A stretch of 64,000 nt of DNA from Tepidisphaeraceae bacterium (GTDB taxonomy: Bacteria > Planctomycetota > Phycisphaerae > Tepidisphaerales > Tepidisphaeraceae): positions 220,744 to 284,743 of the forward strand of contig DASYHQ010000008.1 in NCBI GenBank assembly GCA_035998445.1. Reading direction: 5' to 3'. Positions 10,662 through 20,521 of this stretch are shown piece after piece; the stretch's first letter is position 1; every line of letters starts with the position of its first letter. The position numbers and the translations under genes were made by a program. Below the pieces are notes generated by a model. That model was not told where the DNA came from, searched no databases, and was given only the letters and a program-made list of their open reading frames with translations.

Positions 10662-12839
10662 TTACTCCCAGTCGCGCACGGTCATCGCGCCCCGGCAGTT
10701 GCCGACCGGCGCGCCGGCGCCCTGGCCCACGGCGTCGCCGAAGTAGCCGGGGATCTCGGTGCCGTTGGGGAGCTTGCGCGGCAGGTTCATGCCGGTGGCG
10801 GTGGGACTGGTGCAGAATAGATGGCCGAGCGGTTGCGGTGGCACGGCGTAGTAGCTCAGCGGCATGCCGAGCCGGCCGATGGCGGCCCAGGCGTAGTAGT
10901 TCGTGTAGGCCATGATGCACGTGGCGTCGCCACTGGCGTCGTTGCCCGGGCGGCCGACCTCACCGTCGAGCTTCAGGTCGCTCGTCGCGTGCAGCAGCTC
11001 GACGCCGTCCTGACCGTAGGCGTGCCAGTCGACCATCCTCGGCGTCAGCACGCGTTTGTCGTCGAACTCGGTCTGCTTGCCGTGATGCGGGGCACCCACG
11101 CCGTGCGCGATCTCATGGGCGATCGTGTTGGCGATGTCCTGCTCGGCGGTGTAGGGCAGCTTCACCCCACCGGCCTTGGCGACGGCGGCCTGGCGGGCGT
11201 AGAAGCTGCGCGCGCCGGCGACGTCGACCACCGCCATCTCCGATTTCCTCGGCGTCTTCCGCAGTTCCGCAACGGGACGGTTTTCACCAGCGCTCTTCGG
11301 CAGCGCTTCCTCCTTCAGCAGGATCGCGTACTGCTCGCCACCACTGGCGACGCCGCGGTTCAGGTTCAGGTGGCGCGATTCGGGCAGCTCGCCCTCCTTC
11401 AGCTCCACCACCTCGATCCCGCTGGCCGACCTGAAGAGGTCGAATCCCTGCTTGGCCGGGGCGCCGATCTTGTTCAGCACGGCCAGCTCTTTGCGCATCG
11501 GATCGAGCTTGCCGGTGGTGCGCGTCGGCTTGCCGAGCACGATCAATCCGCGATATTCCTCGTACGCGGTCAGGCCGTCGCCCTTCTTGTCATTGCCGGT
11601 TTGCTCGTCCTGATCATCGGTATCTTTGCCGGTAAATTTGGCTAATTTCTTCCATTTGTCGCCAATTTTTGAGTCCACGGCCCGCTTGGGCAGCAGGATG
11701 TCGCCGCGGGCGGTGTCGTCCTTCAAGTGGCCGACGATCACCCGGCCATCCATCAGTTCGGCCGTCACCAGGATCGTGCCGTAGGCGCCGAAGTCGAAGC
11801 ACGACAGCGTCGCGTTCGTCTCCTCGTACTCGCCGTCGGGCGACGCCAGCGTTGCGCCTTCGTCGCTCACCTTCCAGTCGCCAGCGTTCTTCTCGGGCTC
11901 GAAGCGCAGGTCGGGCGCTGTGCCGGCGTTCTTCTGCGGCCAGTTGAGGCAGACGCCCTTCTCGCGCGACACCTCACTCAGGCGATAGGTCATGCGGACG
12001 GCCTTCTGCGCCGGCTTGCCACCGTCCTTGCCGACGACTTTGGCCGTGATGGTCGCGGTGGTGCCGGGCTTGTCCTCGCTCAAGCTGGCGACCGGCAGCC
12101 AGTCGGCGTAGTTGGCGATCTCGACCTGCAGTTCGACGTCGACCGCATCGGCCGGCACGAGCGTCCAGCGCACGCCGCCGGCGGAGGGGTGCTGCTTCAA
12201 CCACGCCTCTTCGTCGAAGTTCTGCTGCGACTTCGCGTGGTTCATCGCCTGCGCGTGCGACCAGTTGCCACTGATCACCCGGCCACCCTCGGGCAGGGTC
12301 AGCACGAGTTCCGCCGGCGCGGGCGTGGGAACGCTCACGCCGTAGTCGTAGGATGCCGGGCCCCACTTGCGGTCGGTCGTGCTCCACTTTTCGGTGCCGC
12401 CGTACTGAGTGGGAACGCCTTTGGTGTCGATGATGCTGATGTCGTAGGTGCCGTCCTCGAGGTTCATCGAGACGTGTACGCCGACCGCGCTGGTGCCCGA
12501 ACCTTCGTCGTATCGCGTCGCGATGGAATTTCCGGGCGCGGTCTCGCGGGTGCGCTTCGAGATGCTCGAGTTTACCGGCCCCTTGCCGTGCAGGTTGAAG
12601 ACCATCGCCGGCTCGCCGTCCTCGCGTTCCAGCAGGATCTTCCCGCTGCTTTCGAGGTTGTAGACCGACCGGTTCGTCGTCCGCCCGCCTTCCTCCCAGG
12701 TGTAGGGCCCACTGGCGGTGTAGGTGTAGCGCAGTTCCCACTGCTTCACGCCACCAAAACGCTGGAACAGCGTTTGGGCGTGGGACGGGGTGGTACAGAT
12801 AAGGACAATCAGCGTGATGAGTAAAATCGCATTGCGCAT
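10662..12839 (-). CDS. Large secreted HExxH zinc metallopeptidase-like protein
   Basis: 725 residues from an ATG at 12839; the signal peptide MRNAILLITLIVLICTTPSH ends before AQTLFQRFGG, so it is exported. Most of the protein is beta-rich and unrecognised. Around residues 573-585 is AHEIAHGVGAPHHG, the HExxHxxGxxH zinc signature of metzincin-type peptidases: three His ligands with a catalytic Glu. Further down are DWHAYGQDGVELLHATSDL and an IMAYTNYYAW segment, reminiscent of the Met-turn (CIMAY) expected after the zinc site. The substrate is unknown. An upstream ATG would add 13 residues but breaks the signal peptide, so 12839 is preferred. It is single, ringed by repeats on both sides. Confidence 0.75.
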   Translation of the reverse strand: MRNAILLITLIVLICTTPSHAQTLFQRFGGVKQWELRYTYTASGPYTWEEGGRTTNRSVYNLESSGKILLEREDGEPAMVFNLHGKGPVNSSISKRTRETAPGNSIATRYDEGSGTSAVGVHVSMNLEDGTYDISIIDTKGVPTQYGGTEKWSTTDRKWGPASYDYGVSVPTPAPAELVLTLPEGGRVISGNWSHAQAMNHAKSQQNFDEEAWLKQHPSAGGVRWTLVPADAVDVELQVEIANYADWLPVASLSEDKPGTTATITAKVVGKDGGKPAQKAVRMTYRLSEVSREKGVCLNWPQKNAGTAPDLRFEPEKNAGDWKVSDEGATLASPDGEYEETNATLSCFDFGAYGTILVTAELMDGRVIVGHLKDDTARGDILLPKRAVDSKIGDKWKKLAKFTGKDTDDQDEQTGNDKKGDGLTAYEEYRGLIVLGKPTRTTGKLDPMRKELAVLNKIGAPAKQGFDLFRSASGIEVVELKEGELPESRHLNLNRGVASGGEQYAILLKEEALPKSAGENRPVAELRKTPRKSEMAVVDVAGARSFYARQAAVAKAGGVKLPYTAEQDIANTIAHEIAHGVGAPHHGKQTEFDDKRVLTPRMVDWHAYGQDGVELLHATSDLKLDGEVGRPGNDASGDATCIMAYTNYYAWAAIGRLGMPLSYYAVPPQPLGHLFCTSPTATGMNLPRKLPNGTEIPGYFGDAVGQGAGAPVGNCRGAMTVRDWE

Positions 12840-12968
12840 AAGTTTGAACCGTACAGAAGCGACGGCACAGCGAGCCAATTCATTACGTGAAATTGAAGTC
12901 GGATTTAATCGACAGCGCGCGTGACCGCCTTCACCGTGGCTTGGGCGTCTGCCCCACGCGTCAAGTTA

Positions 12969-13153
12969 GGCAGTGCCTGACAGATCGAACTTCTAAAGAG
13001 AAGATTGTCATCCCGAAGGGAGCGGTAGCGACCTGAGGGATCTCAAATGGCTGACGACGCCCGGCTTGGGAAATCCCGAGAGTCGCCATCGCTCCTCTCG
13101 GGATGACACCTGCGCCAGGGTCACCAAATCTGATCTGGTCCGTCAGACAGTGC
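12969..13153. repeat. Outer palindrome enclosing a family C element
   Basis: GGCAGTGCCTGACAGATC (12969-12986) is imperfectly complementary to GATCTGGTCCGTCAGACAGT and the following GCC (13132-13154). The family C copy at 13006-13107 sits in the middle, so one palindrome lies inside another. A family A half arm (CCGTGGCTTGGGCGTCTGCC) is at about 12933. Confidence 0.5.
13006..13107. repeat. Family C palindromic element, copy 2
   Basis: TGTCATCCCGA at the left and CTCGGGATGACA at the right, with GCGACCTGAGGGATCTC next to the left arm as in copy 1. Confidence 0.8.
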
Positions 13154-13172
13154 CCAGCGCCACCCGCTGTCA

Positions 13173-14792
13173 TCAGCCCCGCGGTGGCAGTGAGAGCGTC
13201 TTCACCTTCACAATGTTCGGCCGGGCGCGCAGGCGGTTGACCAACGACGCGGGGGCCTCGCTGTCGGTCTTCAGGACCATTAGGGCGGTCGCGGTGCCGT
13301 CCTTGGCGAAGTCGCGGCTGATGACCATGTCAGCGATGTTCACGCCGGCCTCGCCAAAGCTGGTCCCGACGACGCCGATCACGCCCGGCTCGTCCTTGTT
13401 GATGATCAGCACCATCTGGCCCTCGGGGATCATGTCCATTGAATAGCCGTCGATGCGTAAGACACGCGGCAGGCCATCTTGATATACGGTTCCCAATATT
13501 CGATGGCTGTCGCCACCCGGGCATTCCGCCCGCACGCCGACGATGTCACCGACCAGTCCGCTCGGGGGCGCCGCCTCGGCGATCGTCACCAGCTCGATGC
13601 CGCGGCTCTTGGCGAGATGTTCGACGTTGATAATGTTCACACCGCCGTTGGTGAGGTGCGGCTTGAGCAGCTCCACCGTCGCCAGGCGCAGCAGCGTCGT
13701 CATCAGCTTCTGCGCCCGCGGCCCGCTGGCGCGCAGCGTGATCGTCTTGTAGCCACTGTCGCACAACCCGGCCAGCAACGTTCCGATCCGGCTGGCCAGC
13801 TTGGCAAAGCCCGCCTCGTCCGGTGGCAAATCAAGCTTGATGCCACCCGCGTTCACGGCCCCGCGGATCTCACCACTGTTCAGGTAAGCGACGATCGCCT
13901 TGCACGCTTCCACCGACACCGCCGTCTGCGCCTCGTCGGTGCTGGCGCCCAGGTGCGGCGTGAGCACGGCATTCTCCAGCGCGAACAGCGGGTGCTCCTT
14001 CATCGGTGGCTCGGTCTGGAAGACGTCGATCGCGGCACCGGCGATCCGCTTTTCCTTCAAGGCCTCGGCCAGCGCGATCTCGTCGACCACTTCACCGCGC
14101 GCGTCGTTCACCACCAGCAGGTTCTTGCGGGCCACGTTGAACAGGCGTTCGCGGTTGAGCAGGTGGCGCGTCGCGTCGCCGCCGGGCACGTGGAAGGTGA
14201 TGATGTCGATCTGGCGAAGGAACTCGTCGAAGTCGCGGACGATCTGCACCTTACCGTCGAGCGCGGTCGGGGCGCTGAAGAACGGGTCGAACCCGATCAC
14301 GTTCATCTCAAACGCCAGCGCTCGCGTGGCGACCGTCTGCCCGATACGGCCCAAGCCGACGATGCCGAGCGTCTTGCCGGCCAATTGTGTGCCCTGGTAA
14401 TCGTTGCGCTTCCACCCGCCACCCCGCACGTGGGCATGGGCCTGCGGGATCTTGCGGGCCAGGGACATCATCAGCGCCAGCGCATGTTCCGCGGTAGACA
14501 GGGTAGAAGCGGCCGCCGTGTTCAGCACGAGCACACCCTTGGCGGTGGCGGCGTCCAAATCGATGTTGTCGACGCCCACGCCCGCCCGCGCGATGGCCTT
14601 CAGGTTGCCGGGGTTCTCCAGCACCTTGGCGGTCACCTTAGCGCCGCTGCGGACGATCAGCGCGTCGTACTCGCCGACGGCCGCGGCCAGTTCCGGCTCC
14701 TTCAGGCCCACCTTCACGTCGTAGGCGATGCCGCAGGTCTTCAGGTAGTCCAATCCCTCTTCAGCCAGCTTGTCAGCAACGAGAATCTTCAT
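13173..14792 (-). CDS. serA: D-3-phosphoglycerate dehydrogenase
   Basis: First step of serine synthesis: NAD-dependent oxidation of 3-phosphoglycerate in the cytoplasm. The 539 residues fit the long form of the enzyme (substrate/NAD domains, intervening domain, C-terminal ACT domain). Visible features: IVRSGAKVT near 47, the NAD-binding glycine motif GIVGLGRIGQTVA at about 143, the catalytic Arg in NDARGEVVDE, the Glu in the following helix, and the His in LTPHLGASTDEAQ. The C-terminal ~75 residues (VLIINKDEPGVIGVVGTSFG) form the ACT regulatory domain that commonly senses serine. Starts at an ATG directly after a purine-rich stretch. No serB or serC is adjacent. Confidence 0.96.
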   Translation of the reverse strand: MKILVADKLAEEGLDYLKTCGIAYDVKVGLKEPELAAAVGEYDALIVRSGAKVTAKVLENPGNLKAIARAGVGVDNIDLDAATAKGVLVLNTAAASTLSTAEHALALMMSLARKIPQAHAHVRGGGWKRNDYQGTQLAGKTLGIVGLGRIGQTVATRALAFEMNVIGFDPFFSAPTALDGKVQIVRDFDEFLRQIDIITFHVPGGDATRHLLNRERLFNVARKNLLVVNDARGEVVDEIALAEALKEKRIAGAAIDVFQTEPPMKEHPLFALENAVLTPHLGASTDEAQTAVSVEACKAIVAYLNSGEIRGAVNAGGIKLDLPPDEAGFAKLASRIGTLLAGLCDSGYKTITLRASGPRAQKLMTTLLRLATVELLKPHLTNGGVNIINVEHLAKSRGIELVTIAEAAPPSGLVGDIVGVRAECPGGDSHRILGTVYQDGLPRVLRIDGYSMDMIPEGQMVLIINKDEPGVIGVVGTSFGEAGVNIADMVISRDFAKDGTATALMVLKTDSEAPASLVNRLRARPNIVKVKTLSLPPRG

Positions 14793-14944
14793 GGGGCGCG
14801 GGTCCTTCGGTTATGGGAGACCGATCGTAAGGGAAGCGCTTGGCTGCCAGCAAGGGCAAGGCCCCTATAGGGGATGATGGGGTGCTTTGAAAATAGCGCT
14901 GAGAGGAGCATCTCAAAGGGTAACAAAGAACGCGGCCGCTCTGA

Positions 14945-15083
14945 CCGTGGCATGGGCGTCTCGCCCATGCATGTGGACTGGAAGGTGACATAGCGTTGTT
15001 TGGCTATCGCGCCGACTGAGCCGTTGAAACCAATCTGGTCTTCCGGCCTCACGACACGCATGGGCGAGACGCCCATGCCACGG
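14945..15083. repeat. Family A hairpin-doublet element, copy 3
   Basis: 139 bp, left arm CCGTGGCATGGGCGTCTCGC and perfectly complementary right arm. The interior begins TGTGGACTGGAAGG and ends GGTCTTCCGGCCTCAC, patches shared with copies 22446 and 57434. The rest of the 14793-15101 gap is empty. Confidence 0.9.
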
Positions 15084-15101
15084 AAAGGCACCCCCTCCTC
15101 C

Positions 15102-15995
15102 CTATCCCTTCCGCACCGCCGTCACCGCGCGGTCTTTGCCGCCATAGTCTTTGAGCAGTCGGACACCCTCAAACTCGTCATGCGCCGCCACCAGTTCCTT
15201 GGCCGCCTCGCCCTGGTCGAAGGCAATCTCAAGGTAAATCTGCCCGCCGGGTGCCAGCCGATAGCCGGCGTGTTCCATAATGCGGCGATGGACGTCCAAG
15301 CCGTCCGCCCCGCCATCCAAGGCCAGGCGTGGCTCATAGTCGCGCACGTTGCGGTCCAGCGTCGCGATCTGGGCCGTCGGAATGTAAGGCGGGTTGGCCA
15401 CGATCACGTTGAACGCTCCCGCGTCGACCGCGTCCTTCAACGGCTCATACAAGTCACCCTGAAGGACCGCCACGCGGTCGGACAGGCCCAGTTTCTCGAC
15501 GTTCTGCTGTGCGATCTTCACCGCCGCCGGGCTGATGTCGATCGCCGTCACGATCGCGGTCTTGATGCGCTGCGCGATCGCGCACGCCACGCAACCGCTG
15601 CCCGTGCACAGGTCCAGCACGCGCGGCGACTCCATGCCCGGCGTGTTCCTCGCCGCCTGCAGCACGTTCTCGACGAGCGTCTCCGTATCCGGCCGCGGGA
15701 TGAGCACGCCCGGCCCCACCGCAAATTCGAGGCTGAAGAAGTGCCCCTTGCCCGTCAGGTATGCGATCGGCTCCTGCTCGCCCGCCCGCTTCACGAGGTC
15801 GCGAAACGTACCCAACTCGCGCTCGGGCACGGGCCGTTCGTAGTCGGTGTACAGCTTGATCCGCGGCACGTTCAACACGTGCGCCAGCAGCAGCTCGGCG
15901 CTGAGCCGCGGCGCGTCAACCTCTTTGCGCGTGAAGAACCCGCTGGTCCACTCCAGCAGCCGCCGCACGGTCCATCGCTCTGCATCTGCTGGCAT
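15102..15995 (-). CDS. prmC: Peptide chain release factor N(5)-glutamine methyltransferase
   Basis: SAM-dependent enzyme (PrmC/HemK) that methylates the GGQ glutamine of release factors RF1 and RF2. The 297 residues match the family. The N-terminal helical domain that binds the release factor covers about 1-95, ending in the family block EPIAYLTGKGHFFSLEFAV, then PRPDTETLVE; the SAM site is VLDLCTGSGCVACAIA at about 127-142, and the catalytic NPPY motif that binds the glutamine side chain appears as VANPPYIPTAQI. It is complete and intact. prfA is often adjacent in other genomes; here it is not in the window. Confidence 0.95.
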   Translation of the reverse strand: MPADAERWTVRRLLEWTSGFFTRKEVDAPRLSAELLLAHVLNVPRIKLYTDYERPVPERELGTFRDLVKRAGEQEPIAYLTGKGHFFSLEFAVGPGVLIPRPDTETLVENVLQAARNTPGMESPRVLDLCTGSGCVACAIAQRIKTAIVTAIDISPAAVKIAQQNVEKLGLSDRVAVLQGDLYEPLKDAVDAGAFNVIVANPPYIPTAQIATLDRNVRDYEPRLALDGGADGLDVHRRIMEHAGYRLAPGGQIYLEIAFDQGEAAKELVAAHDEFEGVRLLKDYGGKDRAVTAVRKG

Positions 15996-16108
15996 AAGGG
16001 TGGGGATTGTAGGATTGCACTACGGTGCTCACAACCGTCGTGGCGTATCGACGGTTGGCGTTCAGCGTCCTACCCTTTCGGATGAAGGGCATTGGCCGAT
16101 CAACGCAA

Positions 16109-16136
16109 CAGGGGCAGGCACGGATGCCTGCCCCTG
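16109..16136. repeat. Perfect 12-bp hairpin downstream of the large PEP-CTERM gene
   Basis: CAGGGGCAGGCA (16109-16120), loop CGGA, TGCCTGCCCCTG (16125-16136). No T-run follows on either strand, so it may be a weak terminator or a solitary hairpin unit like those in the doublet families (compare GACAGGCATTCCTGCCTGTC at 32883). Confidence 0.6.
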
Positions 16137-16194
16137 CGACGTTAAACCTCTCACATGCCGCGCCGGCCCATGCGCCGGCGCGTCGACCGCGTGC

Positions 16195-18765
16195 TTAGTA
16201 GCGGCGCCGCCGAACCAGCAGGCCCGTGCCCACCAAGCCCAGCAATGCCAGCGTCGTCGGTTCGGGGACGGCGGCGGCGTTGAAGTCGGAGTTGTGGTCG
16301 ATGACGGCCCACGCGTAGTTGCGGTCCGCATCGAAGCCCCAAGCGCCCAGTTTCGGCGACAGCAGTTCGTTGCCCAGCAGGTAGCTGCTGTACGACCCCA
16401 CGTGACGCATCGAGGCCAGGTAGGTGTCGATTTCGGTCGTCTCGGTGCCGGTCCCGACCTTCAGCGTGCCGGCCTCGAGGTCCAGTTCCTTGATGTTACT
16501 GTTGCCCAGCACCGCGTTGATCCACTCGCCCCCACCTTCGGCATTGGCGTCGGCCCGGAACCAGCGCAGTTCACCGGCGGCGCCAACCGTGGGGTCGTAA
16601 CCGACCTGCAACACGTGCAGGATGCCGGGCAGCGTGTTGCCCTGCTCGTCGGTCTTCGTGCCCAAGCCGGTGATGCTGACGATGTCACCCACCACGCCCT
16701 GGGCGGCGTCGGCGGCGGTGCCTTGGCGGAACTGCACGCGGAGGTTCACTTCCCGGTTCAGCGTCGCCGAATCGAGCAGCGCCGCCGTCGTCTGGCGGGT
16801 GGAGGTGGCGAGGATCGCCTGATCGCGAAGGTTGATGCCGGAGGTCAACAGCTTCGACCGATCGTCGTTCAGCGGGCCGGCGATCTTGTGCTCCAGTTCC
16901 CAGGTGCGGGTGTGCTGCGCACCCGCACCCCAAACGTTGCCGTGCTCCTGCGAATAGGCAGCGTCGGTCAGGTCGCCGTTGTACTGATCGTACCACTCGG
17001 CCTGCAGGGTCGCCTGATAGATGCGACCGAAACCGTCGGGGCTCTCGGTGGGGACCAGGGGGCTGAGCGAGACGTCCCACTCGATCTTCTCGCCCGGCGC
17101 CAGGGTGAGGGGTCGACCGAAGCCGAAGGGGGAACCCGGCATCGGGCCAACGCGGAACGCCTCGCGTTGGCTGCCACCCAGGTAGATGCCACCGACGGCG
17201 TGAGCGCGGTCGCCGGCCGAGGTGCCGTTGCGCAGCTCGAACGTATCGCCGGCGACGAGTTTGGTGCCGGCGGGCGTGCCACCGACGGCGGCGCGGGCGA
17301 CGCTCTTCGTGGTCCAGTCGTAGCTATGGCTTGCCTGCACCGCTTCGCCGCTAAGGCCTTCGCCGGCAATGCCACCGTTCGGGGCGTCCGTGAGATTGAC
17401 CGTGCCGCTGTTGCCAGTGGCGGTGAACTGCTGCTCAACCGTGATGTTCGTGTGCGTCTCCGTGTCGAACTTCCGGCCGACCGATCCGTTAACGAACGTC
17501 TGACCCACGAAGCTGCCGCCGTAGGTGTAGATGATCGCGTTGCGGCCGGCGACCTCGTTGTTGGCCAGCACGTTGTACTTGACGGCCACCTGAAGGTCCG
17601 TCTGCTTCACCTCGCCGGCGAGGTTTTCGACCGACTCGATGTTCGAGCCGAGCTGGAACGTGTTGGTCTTGGCGCCGATCGTCGTATTGTCGACGTTGAT
17701 CGTGCCGGTGAACGCCACGTTCGCCTGCACGGCCGAACCGTTGAAGGTGACGGCATCGGTCAGCTTGGCGTTCACGCCCGATTGAGTGACATCGAACGCG
17801 TTGAGCTTGAGGCGGGTGTGGGCGTCGTCGGAGTAGTTGCTGGTGATGACCTCCGCGGTGTTCACGTCGAGCGTGCCAACCTGGTCCTTCATCACGCGCC
17901 CAACCTGCAGGATGGCGGTAGACGGCGACAACAGGCGGTCGGCCAAGGCCGTGCCACTGGCGGTGAACGAGACGCCCGACAGGTCGACGTCCGCCCCACC
18001 GATGCGCTCGACGGAGATCAGTGGGCTCTGGCGGTGACCGTTGACGTTGTTATATCCACCGAAGTCGGCGGTGCGGACGTTCGACGGATTGTTGATGTGC
18101 GCGTTCGTCGTCGGCAGCGTGACGGTGGTGCTGTAGCTGCCCAACTGGCTGCGCTGCACGGCGATCGCGTGCGATTGGTTGGCATCGTTGAAGGTGAAGT
18201 CGCTTGCGTTGGTCAGGGTAAAGCCATCAACGCTAGCGTACCCACCGCCGTTCACGGTCACGTTCGTGCCCAGACCGCCCGTCAGCGGGCCGCCGTTCAG
18301 CGTCAGCGAGCCAATCGACTGGTTGGCCATATGGCGGCCAACGTTGTACGTGCCCGACCCGGTCAGCGGGCGGTTGTTGACGAGGCTATAGGCAACGTCG
18401 TGGTTCTGAACCGCGCCACCCTGGGGCGTCAGCGCCACGCCCACCGTGTAGGTGCTGCCGGCAGTACCGCTCAACGCGGGGGTGTTGACGATCAGGTTGC
18501 CGCTGGAGTTGGCAAGGATCACCGCGTTGACCGACGGGTTGCCGCTGGTCACCGTGATGCCCTGCGCGAAGTCGATCGGCAGCGCGGGGTTCGCCGTGGC
18601 GTCGAAGCTGGTCGCGGCGCCGGCGTTGTTGACCACGAAGATCGGGTTGGGGTCATGCCCCACGACAACGCGCGCATCGGCCGGGGCCGTCACGGTCACC
18701 TGACCCATCGCTACGTTTACCGACGCACACGCCGACACGATCGCAAGCGACCGAAGCAATTTCAC
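16195..18765 (-). CDS. Large exported PEP-CTERM protein
   Basis: 856 residues from a GTG at 18765, chosen because it begins a clean signal peptide (MKLLRSLAIVSACASVNVAM, cleaved near GQ); the upstream ATG at 18855 would put 30 odd residues in front. The bulk is Thr/Asn/Gly-rich beta-strand sequence typical of surface adhesin-like proteins, without a catalytic motif that I recognise. The C-terminus is a PEP-CTERM sorting tail: VPEPTTLALLGLVGTGLLVR then RRRY, i.e. VPEP motif, hydrophobic helix, basic end, which an exosortase would recognise and remove. The role is probably in the cell surface or extracellular matrix. No exosortase is in the window. Confidence 0.85.
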   Translation of the reverse strand: MKLLRSLAIVSACASVNVAMGQVTVTAPADARVVVGHDPNPIFVVNNAGAATSFDATANPALPIDFAQGITVTSGNPSVNAVILANSSGNLIVNTPALSGTAGSTYTVGVALTPQGGAVQNHDVAYSLVNNRPLTGSGTYNVGRHMANQSIGSLTLNGGPLTGGLGTNVTVNGGGYASVDGFTLTNASDFTFNDANQSHAIAVQRSQLGSYSTTVTLPTTNAHINNPSNVRTADFGGYNNVNGHRQSPLISVERIGGADVDLSGVSFTASGTALADRLLSPSTAILQVGRVMKDQVGTLDVNTAEVITSNYSDDAHTRLKLNAFDVTQSGVNAKLTDAVTFNGSAVQANVAFTGTINVDNTTIGAKTNTFQLGSNIESVENLAGEVKQTDLQVAVKYNVLANNEVAGRNAIIYTYGGSFVGQTFVNGSVGRKFDTETHTNITVEQQFTATGNSGTVNLTDAPNGGIAGEGLSGEAVQASHSYDWTTKSVARAAVGGTPAGTKLVAGDTFELRNGTSAGDRAHAVGGIYLGGSQREAFRVGPMPGSPFGFGRPLTLAPGEKIEWDVSLSPLVPTESPDGFGRIYQATLQAEWYDQYNGDLTDAAYSQEHGNVWGAGAQHTRTWELEHKIAGPLNDDRSKLLTSGINLRDQAILATSTRQTTAALLDSATLNREVNLRVQFRQGTAADAAQGVVGDIVSITGLGTKTDEQGNTLPGILHVLQVGYDPTVGAAGELRWFRADANAEGGGEWINAVLGNSNIKELDLEAGTLKVGTGTETTEIDTYLASMRHVGSYSSYLLGNELLSPKLGAWGFDADRNYAWAVIDHNSDFNAAAVPEPTTLALLGLVGTGLLVRRRRY

Positions 18766-19103
18766 GTTTTTCAAGAGCAGATCCCCGGTTCGATGTTCTG
18801 AACCCGTCAACCAACTGCCCCCTCCGGGCGGACTGGTCTCAGGTCTCCCACGCAACCTCTAAAATGCCCTCGCGCCACCATATTGTCAAGTTTTTGAAAT
18901 ATTTTAGTGCGGCTGAAGATTTCGCAAACTACGGAAACACTCTGGTCAACGTCGATGGACGTCTTGGAGATCGCACTCGCTTCCCTTAGCCGCGCCGTCT
19001 GGGGGTTTGATCACTTGCCACAACCCCCGGTCGGTCTTACCCTTGTCGCTCGCTGCGGTTGCAGGACCGCGCCACACGCCATGCATCAAAAGGAATCCGT
19101 CTC

Positions 19104-20009
19104 ATGAGCATCCTCGTCAACAGCGACACCAAGGTCATCACCCAGGGCATCACCGGCACCGCGGGCGCGTTCCACACCAAGGGCTGCCTCGAGTACGGCA
19201 CGAAGATGGTCGGCGGCACGACCCCCGGCAAGGGTGGGACCAAGGATGCCAATGGTCTGCCGGTGTTCGACACCGTCCGCCAGGCGGTGGATGCGACGGG
19301 CGCCAGCGCCACGATGATCTTCGTCCCCCCGCCGTTCGCGGCCGACGCGATCATGGAAGCTGCCGACGCGGGCATCAAGACGATCGTCGCGATCACCGAG
19401 GGCATTCCGGTGCTGGACATGGTGAAGGTGAAGGCCTTCCTCGCCGGCTACCCCGACGCGGTCCTGATCGGGCCCAACTGCCCCGGCGTCATCACGCCCG
19501 GCCAGTGCAAGATCGGCATTATGCCCGGCTACATCCACACGCCCGCCGACAAGAGCAAGAGCGGCAAGAAGATCGGCATCATCAGCCGCAGCGGCACGCT
19601 GACCTACGAGGCCGTCTGGCAGACCTCGTCGCGCGGCATCGGCCAAACCACCTGCGTCGGCATCGGTGGCGACCCCGTGCGCGGCCTGGGCTTCATCGAC
19701 TGCCTGAAGCTCTTCAACGCCGACAGGGACACCGACGGCATCGTGCTGATCGGTGAGATCGGCGGCGCCGACGAGACGAACGCCGCCACCTACATTAAGC
19801 AGAACGTGAAGAAGCCCGTCGTCGCCTTCATCGCCGGCCGCACCGCCCCCCCCGGCCGCCGCATGGGCCACGCCGGCGCGATCATCAGTGGCGGTGAAGA
19901 CACGGCCGAATCGAAGATCGCCGCGCTGACCGCCGCCGGTTGCAGCGTGGCGGAGAGCCCCGCGACCATCGGTGAACAAATGGCGGCGGCGCTGGGCGTG
20001 AAGGGGTAG
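19104..20009 (+). CDS. sucD: Succinate--CoA ligase (ADP/GDP-forming) alpha subunit
   Basis: Alpha subunit of the TCA-cycle enzyme that converts succinyl-CoA to succinate with nucleotide phosphorylation, partnering SucC. 301 residues from the ATG at 19104, which has AGGA 9 bp upstream; a more distal ATG at 19059 is disfavoured. Seen: CoA-binding fold with [20 protein letters not shown] at the N-terminus, the [15 protein letters not shown] loop, [20 protein letters not shown], the [18 protein letters not shown] block and the phosphohistidine loop [10 protein letters not shown]. The C-terminus is normal. sucC is not adjacent; the gene is followed after 1 bp by a small membrane-protein gene, suggesting translational coupling. 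Confidence 0.96.
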   Translation: MSILVNSDTKVITQGITGTAGAFHTKGCLEYGTKMVGGTTPGKGGTKDANGLPVFDTVRQAVDATGASATMIFVPPPFAADAIMEAADAGIKTIVAITEGIPVLDMVKVKAFLAGYPDAVLIGPNCPGVITPGQCKIGIMPGYIHTPADKSKSGKKIGIISRSGTLTYEAVWQTSSRGIGQTTCVGIGGDPVRGLGFIDCLKLFNADRDTDGIVLIGEIGGADETNAATYIKQNVKKPVVAFIAGRTAPPGRRMGHAGAIISGGEDTAESKIAALTAAGCSVAESPATIGEQMAAALGVKG

Positions 20010-20010
20010 T

Positions 20011-20373
20011 GTGGAGAGCGAGCAAGGCCACAAGCCGCTTCCGCTCGACTACGCTGGCCCGAGGCCATCGCCGCAAGATGACCAGCCGCCACGCCTAAGC
20101 AAGCTGGTGGCGACGGCCTTCGCGTGTAGCGTGACGGCCTGCCCGTGCATTTCGACGCCGTTTGCCGCCATGGTCGTGGGCGACGACATCGGACCGCTTA
20201 GCACGATCACCATTGGGGTCGCCCTGCTCTCGCTGTGCCTTGGCATCCTCGCGTACGCGCGACTGTTGCACGCCCCTGAGACTGTGACCGGAAATGGCCT
20301 CGCAGCGACAAGCATCTGCATCAGCGGTTGCTGGCTCCTGTTGTATGCGGGGTTGCTCTGGTTCTACCGGTAA
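20011..20373 (+). CDS. Small hypothetical membrane protein
   Basis: 120 residues from a GTG that begins one base after the sucD stop. The first ~28 residues are polar with many Pro ([15 protein letters not shown]); three hydrophobic segments follow at about 29-50, 61-84 and 97-118 ([16 protein letters not shown] at the end). Planctomycetes carry many such small proteins with a proline-rich cytoplasmic start and two to three spans; no function is known to me. The tight spacing to sucD supports that it is expressed, but the association may be accidental. Confidence 0.5.
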   Translation: MESEQGHKPLPLDYAGPRPSPQDDQPPRLSKLVATAFACSVTACPCISTPFAAMVVGDDIGPLSTITIGVALLSLCLGILAYARLLHAPETVTGNGLAATSICISGCWLLLYAGLLWFYR

Positions 20374-20387
20374 GCGAAAGGGCTTTT

Positions 20388-20468
20388 CGGGTGCCACGGT
20401 ACGGTACGCCGTGCCGTGTCTTCCCTGCTGACCGAAGCACGGCTTGGCGCACCAAACCGTGGCACCCG
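20388..20468. repeat. Family D palindromic element, copy 1
   Basis: CGGGTGCCACGG at the left and CCGTGGCACCCG at the right. The left unit folds on itself: CACGGTACGG, loop TACG, CCGTGCCGTG. Other copies at 20837, 21189 and 51101. Confidence 0.85.
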
Positions 20469-20521
20469 CCCCGCGTTAATTGCACGGCATGGGTGGGCCG
20501 TGCGCACCTGCCGATAGCCAC

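Noticed and set aside
13479..14870. A 463-codon frame opposite serA
   Set aside because: Shadow of serA; no domain and no fitting start.
15847..18801. A 984-codon open frame on the plus strand opposite the PEP-CTERM gene
   Set aside because: Its composition is Arg/Val/Gly/Asp-rich with no domain, and it mirrors the real gene's codons on the opposite strand, a known artefact in high-GC DNA. The minus gene has a signal peptide and PEP-CTERM tail.
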